Origin: JAJYKC01 sp035545735
GTDB lineage: Bacteria > Acidobacteriota > Terriglobia > Bryobacterales > Bryobacteraceae
Direction of reading: 5' to 3'
Assembly (NCBI GenBank): GCA_035545735.1
Contig: DASZXS010000063.1
Location: 62,001-126,000 of the forward strand
DNA length: 64,000 nucleotides
Part shown: positions 1-8,879 of the stretch, piece after piece
Layout of the letters: every line of letters starts with the position of its first letter
Numbering within the stretch: position 1 is the stretch's first letter
The notes under the pieces: generated by a model
Database searches by the model: none
What the model saw: the letters and a program-made list of their open reading frames with translations, nothing else
What the model was told of the DNA's origin: nothing
Translations under genes and position numbers: made by a program

Positions 1-993
1 TCCGAAGGCAAGCTTCACGGCCCTGGTCTCGATCCGGTCGTTCAAGGCGGTAGACGTGCCGTGATAATTCAGATATTGGATGTCCGCCGGGGAGACGCCG
101 GCATCGTCCATCGCCAGGGTCATGGCGCGGGCGGGCTCTTCCCCGCACTCGGCCAGGCGGACGCGATGAAAAGCTTCGCACGTAGAGCCGTAGCCGGCAA
201 TTTCGCCGTAGATGCGCGCGCCGCGGGCGAGGGCGCGCTCTCTTTCCTCCACGACGAAAAACCATGCTCCCTCGGCCAGAACGAAGCCATCGCGATCCTT
301 CGAGAACGGCCGCGAAGCGCGCTCCGGGCAGTGGTTCCACTTCGAAGCGAGAATGCGCATCAACTGGAAGCCGCGGAGAATCAGCGGCGCGATGGGAGCA
401 TCCACGCCGCCGGCGATCACCGTATCGAGCTCTCCATATTGGATGTTGCGAAGCGCATATCCGAGCGCGTCCGTGGACGAAGTGCAGCCAGTGGAGACAA
501 CATGGCTCAAGCCGCGAAACCCGAAGCGCATGGAAACTTCGCTCGCCAGCGTGCCGATGGTCGAAGTGGGGATGACGTAGGCGCTGCACTGTTTGTGCAG
601 GCCCTCGTAGTACAGCCGGTATTGTTCTTCGGTAAACTCCTGGCTGCCCCCGCCCGAGCCGAGAATCACGCCCACTTCCCGCAGGTTCTCGGTAGTCCAC
701 GCGGCAGGATCGAGTTTTGCGTCGGAGAGGGCTTCTTCCACGGCGGCAATCGCGAGTGGCGCAGCTCGCGAAACATGCGGGCGGTCCTTGGGAGAAACGA
801 AGCTCCGCTCGTCAAAATCTGGAATTTCACCCGCGACCTGGACGGCGAACCCGCAAGCGTCGAAGCGGCGTATGCGGCGGACACCGCTCACGCCGTTGCG
901 GGTAGCTTCCCAAAACGCTTCGCGCCCGATTCCATTCGGGCTTACCGCCCCGATGCCGGTGATCACCGCCCGGCGTCCGGTTTCAGCGCGCAT
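1..993 (-). CDS. beta-ketoacyl-ACP synthase, FabF/KAS II-like (partial, C-terminus outside window)
   Basis: Reading the minus strand from ATG at 993 gives 331 uninterrupted codons that run off the left edge. The start MRAETGRRAVITG, with the RRAVITGIGAVSPNG motif, is typical of condensing enzymes. The nucleophile is Cys170 in STGCTSSTDALGYA, His311 lies in YHGTSTALND, and the conserved lysine/glycine stretch FSKDRDGFVLAEG is at about 230-242. The second catalytic His (GHxxGAAG) would lie outside the window. Family role: Claisen condensation of acyl and malonyl-ACP in fatty acid or related polyketide synthesis. The Cys context GCTSS differs from the ACASG of housekeeping FabF, so a specialised lipid or polyene ketosynthase is possible. 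The frame stays open upstream of 993 but no clear Shine-Dalgarno decides the start. It is divergent from bamA. Confidence 0.88.
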   Translation of the reverse strand, partial: MRAETGRRAVITGIGAVSPNGIGREAFWEATRNGVSGVRRIRRFDACGFAVQVAGEIPDFDERSFVSPKDRPHVSRAAPLAIAAVEEALSDAKLDPAAWTTENLREVGVILGSGGGSQEFTEEQYRLYYEGLHKQCSAYVIPTSTIGTLASEVSMRFGFRGLSHVVSTGCTSSTDALGYALRNIQYGELDTVIAGGVDAPIAPLILRGFQLMRILASKWNHCPERASRPFSKDRDGFVLAEGAWFFVVEERERALARGARIYGEIAGYGSTCEAFHRVRLAECGEEPARAMTLAMDDAGVSPADIQYLNYHGTSTALNDRIETRAVKLAFG

Positions 994-1283
994 CGTGACC
1001 GGTTCCGTAAGGCTCAAGGTATCACAGCCGCTTTGGACGTTTTGGCAGAGGACGTAAAAAAAAGGTGAAGTTTCCTTTGGGCTTCCGCTTTAGGTAAAAT
1101 GAGGGATTTGATTCACGCGCTGGAAGTTCACTTCCTGAAACGGAAGTCCTTAACAGAACGTCTCGGGAACGTGGCGCGCAGCAAGGCGGGGGCAGTTGCG
1201 CGCATTCATGATCGCGCGGACTCCGATGGCGTCGTCAGGAGAGCTGGTTATGGACGCGCAAGGTGGAAAGGAATCATTTTTTA
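994..1283. promoter_or_regulatory. divergent intergenic region between ketosynthase and bamA, with a small inverted repeat
   Basis: This 290-base gap separates divergently read genes, so both promoters should lie here. It contains GGAAGTTCACTTCC at 1122-1135 (6-bp arms GGAAGT/ACTTCC around a 2-base centre) and a further GGAAGT at 1142-1147. The repeat could be an operator, but arms of this size also occur by chance. I see no convincing ORF or RNA gene in the gap. Confidence 0.3.
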
Positions 1284-4226
1284 ATGAGGTTTTACAGGCT
1301 TGGACGCCTGCTTATAGTACCGGTTTGTGCGTGCGCGCTGGGCGCCGCGGCTTTGTTCGCGCAGCAGCCCGCACCCAAACCGGCTGAGCCCGCGCAGCAG
1401 CAACCCCAGCAGACAAAACCAGAACCAAAACAAGCGAATCCTTTCGAGACCGTTCCAACGGCGAAGGAGCCCGAACCCCAACAGCCTAAGCTGCAGCCGC
1501 CGCCCAAAGGCGAGGCGCCCGCCGCCGCGCCGGTTGAGAACGACCAGATTGAGGCCATCGAGTTCCGGGGGGCGCGCCGCGTTCCACAGGACACTCTGCG
1601 CGCCTTAATTCACAGCCGCGTGGGAGACAAGCTCAACGACGACACCATTCAGCGGGATTTTTCCGCCCTCTGGAATAGCCACCGCTTCGACGACCTGAAA
1701 GTCGAAAAGCTCCGCGGCGAGAAGGGTTGGATCCTTCGCTGGGAAGTAACCGAGCGGCCGGTGGTACGGTCGATCACCTACGAAGGCAACAAGTCCGTCA
1801 GCGTCTCCGACATTCTGGACCGCTACAAGGAGCGCAAGGTCGGACTGGTGGTGGAATCCCAGTACGATCCGGCCAAAATCCAGCGCGCCCGGAACGTGCT
1901 GCTGGAATTGCTGGCCGAGCGCGGACATCAGTACGCCACGGTAACCCCGGAACTCCATCAGGTGCCGCCCGCCTCCCTCAGCCTCATTTTCAAAGTGAAT
2001 GAAGGACCGACGGTTAAAGTAGGCCAAATCGACATCGAGAACAACAAAGTCTTCAGCGAGCGCATCGTTAAGCGTGCGATGAAGAATTCCCACCCCATCG
2101 GCATTCCCTACTCCATCCTGTTCGAAGACCTTTTCGCCCGTACCTACGATTCATCCAAGCTCGACGAAGACAAAGAGCGGGTACGCGACTTTTACCAGCA
2201 GAACGGCTACTTCCTGGCTCGCGTCGAAGACTCGAAGGTGAACATTCGCGATACCGGCGGGCAGGGCTTCCGGATTCCTCTGCTCTATCCCAATAAGCCG
2301 GGAAAGCGGGCCGACATCACGATCTATCTGGATGAAGGCCGGAAGTATTCGCTCGGCAAAGTGACGTTCACGGGCGTGAAGCTCTTCAAGACGCCGAATG
2401 CGCTGATGCGGCCTCTATTCGGCATGACGGAAGGCGATACGTTTTCGACGGAGAAAGTCCGGAAAGGCGTAAAGAACGCCCAAAAACTTTACGGCGAGTT
2501 CGGCTACATCGACGCGGTGGTGGAGCCCGATTTCGATCCCCACAGCGACACCGGAACGCTGGATATGACGCTCAACGTGGACGAGGGCAAGCAATTCTTC
2601 GTCCGCCGCATCGACTTCTCCGGGAACACGACCACGCGCGACAAGGTGATCCGGCGCGAGTTGTTGATCGACGAAGGCGACCTGTTCAATACACGGCTCT
2701 GGGAAATCAGCATTCTGCGCTTGAACCAGCTTGGCTACTTTGAGCCGCTGAAAGAAGAGGAAGCGGCCGACATTAAGCGCGACACGAAAACAAACACGGT
2801 GGACCTGACGCTGAAGGTGAAGGAGCGCGGGAAAAACTCGGTTCAGTTGAACGGCGGCGTTTCCGCCCTCGCGGGCAGCTTCATCGGCTTCTCCTACGCG
2901 ACGAACAACTTTCTGGGATTGGGCGAAACGCTCAGCTTAAGCACTCAATTAGGCACCATGCAGCGCGCGATCCAGTTCGGCTTCACCGAGCCATATTTTC
3001 TGGACCGCCCCATTCAGTCCGGGTTTACTCTTTATCTTTCGCGCTTCAACTACGACCAGGCGCGCCAGGCCTCCGTGCTCGCCGGGTACGATCTGACGAA
3101 CCTCTACAATCAGCTTGGCCAGCAGAACCTGTTGAATTACGTGTCGAACAGCTACGGCGGGACCATTTTCGCCTCCTACCAGCTTCGCCGCAGCTTCGCG
3201 CGCGTGGGACTTTCCTATGGCTACGACGTCTCGAATATTAAGACCCTGACGCAAGCGGCCGGTTCTTATTTCGACTATCTGGACTTTCAGGGCGTTGGCG
3301 GACCAAACTCCCTGGATGGAATCCGCACCAGCAAATTGACGCCTTCTTTCACTTACAACACGGTGAATCACCCCATCACACCGACGGCGGGCAAGTCGAT
3401 TTTCGCCTCCATTGGCATGGCGGGCTTGGGCGGCAACGTGAACACCCTTGAGCCAACCCTCGACCTGAAATACTTCCGGCACGGCTTCTGGAAAGGCAAC
3501 GTGATCGGAATGCACTTGCTGGGGCGCTTCCTCACCGGCTACGGAGGGAAAGTGGCGCCGCCGTTCTCGCGCTATTACATCGGCGGCGAAAACGACGTGC
3601 GCGGATTTGATATTTGGGGCATCAGCCCGTTCGGCTTTATTCCGAGCACCGCCCAACTTCCCGTCCTCAATGCCGATGGCACCCAGCGCACACAAAAGTT
3701 CCTTGGCGCGGGCGGCGTACCGGTCTACTCTCCGGTACAGATGACTATCCCGATTTATCAGCTCGTGGCCCCGGGCGGCGACACCAATTTGACAGCTAAT
3801 TTCGAGTACCGCATTCCGCTGGTGGGCCCGGTGACGCTTGCTCCGTTCTTCGACGCGGGTTTGGATAAGCTCTCTCTCCCAGGTCAGCTCAAGCTCAATC
3901 CAGGGCGAGTAGATCAACTCAACGCGCAATTTCCGCAGGCGAATTTCGACGGGCGAGTACAAATCGCTCCCGGCACCCAGAAAATCCGCATGTCCACCGG
4001 CATCGAGCTGCAAGTGCTCCTCCCCGTGGTAAACGCGCCATTCCGCGTCTATTGGGCATTCAACCCGAGCATCGTGCGCGAAAACCTGGTGCCGCCGCTG
4101 GCTGTGGATCAATCCTTGTTCCCCAATAAGGCGACCTTTGATGAGTCCATCCAGTACTACGGCAGGCCCTTCCCCCTGTACGAGCGCCGCAGTACCTTCC
4201 GGTTCTCGGTGGGCCGCACGTTCTAG
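1284..4226 (+). CDS. bamA: outer membrane protein assembly factor BamA
   Basis: A 980-residue outer membrane protein of the Omp85/BamA family, the core of the machine that folds and inserts beta-barrel proteins. The N-terminus (MRFYRLGRLLIVPVCACALGAA, ending before AQQP) is a signal peptide, followed by a Pro/Gln-rich linker of about 60 residues. Five POTRA-like repeats follow (roughly 75-480, e.g. IEFRGARRVPQDTL, ITYEGNKSVSVSDIL, IDFSGNTTTRDKVIRREL), then a 16-strand-type barrel. The family loop signature appears as GGENDVRGFDIWG, and the protein ends in Phe as barrel substrates do. I chose ATG 1284 over GTG 1263 because GGAAAGGA at 1265-1272 is placed as its ribosome site and the signal peptide begins there. 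Two OmpH/Skp genes follow on the same strand. Confidence 0.95.
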   Translation: MRFYRLGRLLIVPVCACALGAAALFAQQPAPKPAEPAQQQPQQTKPEPKQANPFETVPTAKEPEPQQPKLQPPPKGEAPAAAPVENDQIEAIEFRGARRVPQDTLRALIHSRVGDKLNDDTIQRDFSALWNSHRFDDLKVEKLRGEKGWILRWEVTERPVVRSITYEGNKSVSVSDILDRYKERKVGLVVESQYDPAKIQRARNVLLELLAERGHQYATVTPELHQVPPASLSLIFKVNEGPTVKVGQIDIENNKVFSERIVKRAMKNSHPIGIPYSILFEDLFARTYDSSKLDEDKERVRDFYQQNGYFLARVEDSKVNIRDTGGQGFRIPLLYPNKPGKRADITIYLDEGRKYSLGKVTFTGVKLFKTPNALMRPLFGMTEGDTFSTEKVRKGVKNAQKLYGEFGYIDAVVEPDFDPHSDTGTLDMTLNVDEGKQFFVRRIDFSGNTTTRDKVIRRELLIDEGDLFNTRLWEISILRLNQLGYFEPLKEEEAADIKRDTKTNTVDLTLKVKERGKNSVQLNGGVSALAGSFIGFSYATNNFLGLGETLSLSTQLGTMQRAIQFGFTEPYFLDRPIQSGFTLYLSRFNYDQARQASVLAGYDLTNLYNQLGQQNLLNYVSNSYGGTIFASYQLRRSFARVGLSYGYDVSNIKTLTQAAGSYFDYLDFQGVGGPNSLDGIRTSKLTPSFTYNTVNHPITPTAGKSIFASIGMAGLGGNVNTLEPTLDLKYFRHGFWKGNVIGMHLLGRFLTGYGGKVAPPFSRYYIGGENDVRGFDIWGISPFGFIPSTAQLPVLNADGTQRTQKFLGAGGVPVYSPVQMTIPIYQLVAPGGDTNLTANFEYRIPLVGPVTLAPFFDAGLDKLSLPGQLKLNPGRVDQLNAQFPQANFDGRVQIAPGTQKIRMSTGIELQVLLPVVNAPFRVYWAFNPSIVRENLVPPLAVDQSLFPNKATFDESIQYYGRPFPLYERRSTFRFSVGRTF

Positions 4227-4319
4227 CCAGTCCGTTATGATAAACGTTAGTAAGGATCAAAATAGAGAGCGCAACCATGACGGGACGGGTGTGCGCAGTG
4301 AGACGGAAGGAGTTTTGGC

Positions 4320-4937
4320 GTGAGAAGTAATTGGATGATTCTGCCCCTACTGACGATGGCGGCGGTGGTGGCCGCGAACGCACAGCAGCCGACCAAAGTC
4401 GGCGTATTGAATATTCAGGCCGCAATCGCGAACACCCAGGACGGCAAGAAGGCCGCCGCCGACCTCGAAAGCAAGTATGCCCCCAGACGCAAGGAAGTCG
4501 AAAGCGACCAGAGCGCCATCAACAGCCTGAAGGACCAGCTTCAGAAGGGCCAGAACACCATGAGTGAAACCGCCAAGGCTCAACTGATTCGCGACATCGA
4601 CGACAAGACGAAACGGCTGAACCGGAAGATGGAGGACGCCCAGGCGGACCTTCAGCAGGATCAGCAAAAAGCGCTGCAAACGATCGGACAGAAGATGATG
4701 GTGGTGATCGACAAGTACGCCAAGGATCACGGCTACACGCTGCTCATCGACGTCAGCTCTCAGCAAACACCCGTTTTGTTCGCCGCCTCCGACATTGACG
4801 TAACCAAGGCGATCGTGGATTTGTACGACAAGAATACGACGGACTCGGCCACATCGAGCGTCAGTCCCGCCCCGACGGCGCCTGCGCAATCCAAACCCGC
4901 GCAGCACACCCCGTCGCCCGTGGCAAAACCAAAATAG
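4320..4937 (+). CDS. OmpH/Skp-family periplasmic chaperone, copy 1
   Basis: A 205-residue secreted protein. The start is GTG, supported by GGAAGGAG at 4305-4312 seven bases upstream. The signal peptide runs to about residue 21 (ANAQQ). The mature part begins KVGVLNIQAAIANTQDGKK, the OmpH entry motif. It continues as a long charged coiled coil (about 45-130), then a hydrophobic segment YTLLIDVSSQQTPVLF and the IDVTKAIVDLYD end. A Pro/Ala tail follows. Skp-type proteins hold unfolded barrel proteins in the periplasm for BamA. It lies 93 bases after bamA and 13 bases before a paralogue, which suggests one operon. Confidence 0.9.
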   Translation: MRSNWMILPLLTMAAVVAANAQQPTKVGVLNIQAAIANTQDGKKAAADLESKYAPRRKEVESDQSAINSLKDQLQKGQNTMSETAKAQLIRDIDDKTKRLNRKMEDAQADLQQDQQKALQTIGQKMMVVIDKYAKDHGYTLLIDVSSQQTPVLFAASDIDVTKAIVDLYDKNTTDSATSSVSPAPTAPAQSKPAQHTPSPVAKPK

Positions 4938-4950
4938 TAAGGAGTTCACC

Positions 4951-5505
4951 GTGAAGATATCTCTATTCGCCATTCCCGTGCTGGCGTTGTTTGGGGCCAG
5001 CTTTTTAGCGGCACAAACGAAGGTCGGCATCATCAATATTCAGGGCGCTATTTCCTCCACCAGGGACGGAAAGAAAGCGGGCGCCGATCTGGATACGAAA
5101 TTTGCGCCGCGCCGCAAGGAAGTGGAGGATGCGCAAAACGAAATCAAGAACCTGCGGGACCAGCTCCAAAAAGGCGAGAACACGATGAGCGAGTCGTCCA
5201 AGCAGCAAATCGCCCGCGACATCGACACAAAAACCAAGCGCCTCAACCGCACCATGGAAGACGCCCAGGCTGAGCTTCAACAGGACGAACAGAAGGCGCT
5301 CCAGACCATCTACCAGCGGATGCAAGTGGTGCTCGACAAGTATGCCAAGGATCATGGCTACTCGCTGATTCTGGACGTGAGCTCCCAGCAGACGCCGGTT
5401 CTGTTCGCATCGAATGGCATCGACGTGACCAAGGATATTATCGACCTGTACGATCAAAACACCGGCGGCGCGGCCCCGGCTGCACCTGCCCCGGCCAAGC
5501 CGTAG
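4951..5505 (+). CDS. OmpH/Skp-family periplasmic chaperone, copy 2
   Basis: A 184-residue paralogue of the preceding gene, about two-thirds identical by eye over the mature region. It has the same layout: signal peptide ending LAAQ, KVGIINIQGAISSTRDGKK, coiled coil, YSLILDVSSQQTPVLF, IDVTKDIIDLYD, short Ala/Pro tail. GTG start with AAGGAG six bases upstream. The copies differ widely at synonymous sites, so the duplication is old. The expected role is the same holdase function as copy 1. The two may form hetero-oligomers or serve different client sets, but this is inference. Confidence 0.9.
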   Translation: MKISLFAIPVLALFGASFLAAQTKVGIINIQGAISSTRDGKKAGADLDTKFAPRRKEVEDAQNEIKNLRDQLQKGENTMSESSKQQIARDIDTKTKRLNRTMEDAQAELQQDEQKALQTIYQRMQVVLDKYAKDHGYSLILDVSSQQTPVLFASNGIDVTKDIIDLYDQNTGGAAPAAPAPAKP

Positions 5506-5565
5506 TACCAAAGAAATCGAAGCACCATCATCGGAGCGGGTTTCGCGCGATAGAATCAGAATTCA

Positions 5566-6294
5566 ATGGCCGGAACCCGCGTTTCTATTTTTGTAACCTG
5601 CATTGTCGACCAGGTCTTCCCACAGGTCGGCATGGCGATGACGGAAGTGCTCGAACGGTTGGGATATACCGTGGATTTTCCGGAGGGGCAGACCTGCTGC
5701 GGCCAACCGGCTTTCAACAGCGGATATCGCGAAGAAGCCAGGACGGTGGCGCGGCATTTTCTGCGCGTATTCGCCGATTCGGAATACATCATCGTACCGG
5801 CCGGCTCATGCTGCGCGATGGTCTCGCATCATTTCGCGGACCTGTTTGAGGAAGCGTCCCCGGAGCGCCGTCAATTGGAGGCGCTCGACGGGCGTGTGTT
5901 CGAGTTCTCCCGTTTCCTTGCCGAGGTTGCGCACGCGCAAGACGTGGGAGCGCAATTCGAGGGGGTGGTGACGTACCACGATAGCTGCCACGCGCTCCGC
6001 GAGTTGCACATTCATTCCGCGCCGAGGATGCTGCTGTCGCACGTGCGGGGCCTGACTCTGCGGGAGATGGGCGCCGCGCAGGAATGCTGCGGTTTCGGCG
6101 GCACTTTTTCGATAAAATTTCCTGAGGTGTCCGGCGGCATGGCGCGCACAAAAATCGACTCCATCGTCGAGACCGGAGCGAAGACGGTGGTTTCGATCGA
6201 CTCCAGTTGTCTGATGCAGTTGCAGGGCGCCATTTCGCGGGCGGGACTGCCCATCCGTACCATGCATCTGGCTGAGGTGCTGGCGTCGCGATGA
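5566..6294 (+). CDS. lutA: LutA/YkgE-type (Fe-S)-binding subunit of lactate oxidation
   Basis: A 242-residue cytosolic protein with two cysteine-rich CCG domains: EGQTCCGQPAFNSGY with GSCCAMVSHHF in the N-terminal half, and HDSCHALREL with QECCGFGGTFSIKFPEVS in the C-terminal half. These CCG motifs bind iron-sulfur or heterodisulfide-type centres. In Bacillus the LutABC complex oxidises L-lactate to pyruvate. It is the first gene of a tight three-gene operon; its stop overlaps the next start (ATGA). The 60-base upstream gap contains TTTCGCGCGATAGA, a near-palindrome of unknown meaning. Confidence 0.93.
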   Translation: MAGTRVSIFVTCIVDQVFPQVGMAMTEVLERLGYTVDFPEGQTCCGQPAFNSGYREEARTVARHFLRVFADSEYIIVPAGSCCAMVSHHFADLFEEASPERRQLEALDGRVFEFSRFLAEVAHAQDVGAQFEGVVTYHDSCHALRELHIHSAPRMLLSHVRGLTLREMGAAQECCGFGGTFSIKFPEVSGGMARTKIDSIVETGAKTVVSIDSSCLMQLQGAISRAGLPIRTMHLAEVLASR

Positions 6295-7706
6295 ATAAGA
6301 ATGAGATTGTCAGCACCGTCTCGAATGCCCCGCTTCAGCTTGCCATCTATACGGCCACCGGCCGCCTGATCAACAAGCGCAAGACTGCCACCGATTCGTC
6401 GGTGCTTCCGCAATACCAGGATCTCCGGACAGCGGCGAACGCTCTGAAGCGCCACACCATGGATCATCTGGATCATTACCTCGAGCAGTTCGAGGCGCAG
6501 GTGGCCGCGCATGGCGGAAAAGTAATCTACTGCCAAACGGGCGAAGCGGTTGCCGATTTCGTTCTGAAGCTCGCCAAGGAGCGCGGGGCCGGCCTGCTGG
6601 TGAAGTCGAAGTCGATGACTACCGAAGAGGTCGATCTGAACGAGCGGCTGGAGCATCACCACCTGGAGGCCGTCGAGACGGACCTGGGCGAGTATATTCT
6701 TCAACTCGCGCATCAGCGTCCGTATCACATCGTCGCTCCGGCTCTGCACATGACCCGCTATGACGTCGCGGACGTGTTCTCGAAGAGCCTGGCGGTGGAA
6801 CGGGAGACCGAGCCGGAGAAGCAAACCAAGATCGCGCGCTCCGTGCTGCGCCAGAAGTTCCTGGACGCGGGTATTGGGATCACCGGAGCGAATTTTCTGG
6901 TCGCGGATTCCGGGGCCGTGGTCGTCGTGGAGAACGAAGGCAACGCAAGGCTCAGTTCCTCCGCGCCGCGCATTCACATTGCGATCGCAGGAATTGAAAA
7001 AATAATCCCGCGCGCCGCCGACCTGGCGGTGTTTCTGAAGCTTCTGGGACGGAGCGCGACCGGACAACCGCTCACGGTTTACACTTCGTTTCTATCCGGA
7101 CCGCGACGCGAAGGTGAAGTGGATGGCCCGGATGAATTTTTCGTCGTACTGCTCGACAACGGGCGGACGAAGCTGCTGGCGGACGCGGAGAAACGCGAGT
7201 CGCTCTATTGCATCCGTTGCGGCGCCTGTCTCAATCACTGTCCGGTGTACCGCAAGATCGGCGGTCACAACTATCCGTGGGTCTATTCCGGGCCGATTGG
7301 CGCCATCATCACACCTCAATTTCATGGCGTCCAGAACGATCCCGCGCTGCCTTTCGCGTCGAGCCTGTGCGGCGCCTGCGCCGAAGTTTGCCCGGTGAAG
7401 ATCGACATTCCCAAGATCCTGCTTGCCCTCCGGTCGGAAGTGATTCAAACTTCCGGCAGCAAGACCCGTGTCGAGCGGCTGGCGTTTCGCGGCTTTGCGT
7501 GGGTGATGGTTCATCCTAAAATCTTTGCGTGGCTCGGCGCCCTGGGCGCGCGGTTCAGCCCTCGCCCGGCAGGCGGCGCGTGGATCCGCAAATTACCTCG
7601 CCTGCTGGCGGCCCCCCCTCTGGCGAAATGGCTCAGCCAGCGGGACCTTCCCCCTCCTGCGGAGAAGAGCTTCCGGCAACTCTGGAAGGAACGGAAAAAG
7701 TCCTGA
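6291..7706 (+). CDS. lutB: LutB/YkgF-type LUD-domain iron-sulfur protein
   Basis: A 471-residue protein: LUD domain over about residues 60-290, then a ferredoxin-like 2x[4Fe-4S] segment with CIRCGACLNHCPVY and CGACAEVCPVKIDIP, then a basic C-terminal region (MVHPKIFAWLGALGAR) as in YkgF proteins. It is the electron-transfer core of the LutABC lactate-oxidising complex. The start overlaps the lutA stop by four bases (ATGA), so the two are translationally coupled. The length is normal for the family. Confidence 0.93.
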   Translation: MNKNEIVSTVSNAPLQLAIYTATGRLINKRKTATDSSVLPQYQDLRTAANALKRHTMDHLDHYLEQFEAQVAAHGGKVIYCQTGEAVADFVLKLAKERGAGLLVKSKSMTTEEVDLNERLEHHHLEAVETDLGEYILQLAHQRPYHIVAPALHMTRYDVADVFSKSLAVERETEPEKQTKIARSVLRQKFLDAGIGITGANFLVADSGAVVVVENEGNARLSSSAPRIHIAIAGIEKIIPRAADLAVFLKLLGRSATGQPLTVYTSFLSGPRREGEVDGPDEFFVVLLDNGRTKLLADAEKRESLYCIRCGACLNHCPVYRKIGGHNYPWVYSGPIGAIITPQFHGVQNDPALPFASSLCGACAEVCPVKIDIPKILLALRSEVIQTSGSKTRVERLAFRGFAWVMVHPKIFAWLGALGARFSPRPAGGAWIRKLPRLLAAPPLAKWLSQRDLPPPAEKSFRQLWKERKKS

Positions 7707-8344
7707 TGTCGCGAGAAGCGATTCTTTCGAGTGTCCGCGCGGCGCTTTCGCGGAAGAGCGGGCAGGCGGTCCCTCCGCCGCCGGAGTGGGCTGTAACGGC
7801 AGGTGATATGCCGGTGGCTGCGCGGATAGAACTGTTCACGGCGCGGCTGGAGGCGCTCAACGGTAAGGTCAGACGCGCTCCTTCGCCGCAAGACGCCGGC
7901 GCGGTGGTGGCGGAGATCCTGGGAGGCAAGTCCGCGATTGCCTCGCCGGCGCCCTATCTCGAGACCTGCGGCGTAAGAGGCATGGGTGGCGTGATCTGGG
8001 GCGCCGCCGATCCGGAGCAATGGCGAGAGGCTTGCGCCACCGTCGATTTCGGGGTCACCAGCGCGTCCTACGCACTTGCCGACACCGGCTCCCTGGTAAC
8101 AATCGCCGGGCCTTCCGAGACCCGGCTCGCTTCCCTGCTCCCGCCGGTGCACGTGGCCGTGATTCCCGCCGAAGCGATACTCACGGGGCTCGACGAATTG
8201 TTCCTGAAAGTTCCCAAACCCGCCGAGATTGCCAGTTCGATGGTGCTGATCACCGGTCCTAGCCGGACGGCCGATATCGAACAGATCCTGGTGCGCGGCG
8301 TACACGGACCGGGTGAGATTTACGTGGTGATTGTGGGGGAGTAG
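7706..8344 (+). CDS. lutC: LutC/YkgG-type LUD-domain protein
   Basis: A 212-residue LUD-domain protein, third subunit of the LutABC lactate utilisation complex. The start MSREAILSSVRAALSR is typical of LutC, and its ATG overlaps the lutB stop by one base (TGATG) with GGAAGGA about 15 bases upstream. The same frame is open further back inside lutB, but that extension has no family similarity and I exclude it. The core GVTSASYALADTGSLV and the end GEIYVVIVGE match the family. The three-gene order A-B-C is the standard one. Confidence 0.92.
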   Translation: MSREAILSSVRAALSRKSGQAVPPPPEWAVTAGDMPVAARIELFTARLEALNGKVRRAPSPQDAGAVVAEILGGKSAIASPAPYLETCGVRGMGGVIWGAADPEQWREACATVDFGVTSASYALADTGSLVTIAGPSETRLASLLPPVHVAVIPAEAILTGLDELFLKVPKPAEIASSMVLITGPSRTADIEQILVRGVHGPGEIYVVIVGE

Positions 8345-8364
8345 CGGAGACCTGCGCGCGGCCG

Positions 8365-8378
8365 CCCGCAAAAGCGGG
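8365..8378. other. small hairpin after lutC
   Basis: CCCGC-AAAA-GCGGG, 20 bases after the lutC stop, can form a 5-bp GC stem. No T-run follows it, so it is at best a weak terminator or a 3-prime stabilising hairpin. Confidence 0.25.
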
Positions 8379-8475
8379 AGGATGCGAATGAGAATAGGTC
8401 CGCGGTGTATTTACCGGACATTCCTGCTTTTGTGTTTCGCCGAAACCTGCCAAGATATCCCGTAGGAGACTACAC

Positions 8476-8841
8476 ATGACTACCCAGGAAGTTGCGGATA
8501 AGCTCGTGAAGTTGTGTTCCGAAGGCAAGTTTGAAGAAGCGACCGATGCCCTCTATTCCCCGGATATTGTCAGCATGGAAGCGGGCGCGCCTCCGGGCGG
8601 CTCGCGGGAATCCAAAGGCATCGCGGCGGTAAAAGCCAAGGGGAAATGGTGGGTCGAGAACCACGACGTGCATTCGTCGGTGGTAGAGGGTCCGCTAGTC
8701 GCGGGCTCGCACTTTTCGGTGGTTTTCCGTTTGGATGTGACCTTTAAGCCGGAGAAGAAGCGATTTACGATGGAAGAAGTCGCCGTCTACAAGGTGACGG
8801 ACGGGAAAATCGTGTACGAAGAGTTCTTTTACAACATGTAG
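8476..8841 (+). CDS. SnoaL-like / NTF2-fold protein
   Basis: A 121-residue protein without signal peptide. Its pattern (MTTQEVADKLVKLCSEGKF, ALYSPDIVSMEAG, VVFRLDVTF, MEEVAVYKVTDGKIVYEEFFY) fits the SnoaL-like polyketide cyclase / NTF2 cone fold. Members serve as small-molecule isomerases, or as binding or stress proteins, so the fold does not give the substrate. GGAG lies about ten bases before the ATG. It stands alone, with 131 bases before it. Confidence 0.75.
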   Translation: MTTQEVADKLVKLCSEGKFEEATDALYSPDIVSMEAGAPPGGSRESKGIAAVKAKGKWWVENHDVHSSVVEGPLVAGSHFSVVFRLDVTFKPEKKRFTMEEVAVYKVTDGKIVYEEFFYNM

Positions 8842-8879
8842 GCTGAACGGCTGTTCCGGGGCGGCGGGAGGGTCTGGTG

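Noticed and set aside
61..1068. 335-codon open frame on the plus strand
   Set aside because: It is the antisense shadow of the ketosynthase, whose catalytic motifs are intact on the minus strand; the plus-frame product has no family pattern.
2949..4112. 387-codon minus-strand frame opposite bamA
   Set aside because: It lies within the BamA barrel and shows only composition-driven openness of GC-rich DNA.
7529..7705. Upstream extension of lutC
   Set aside because: The frame is open inside lutB but the extra residues are Pro/Arg-rich with no LutC similarity; ATG 7706 gives the family start.
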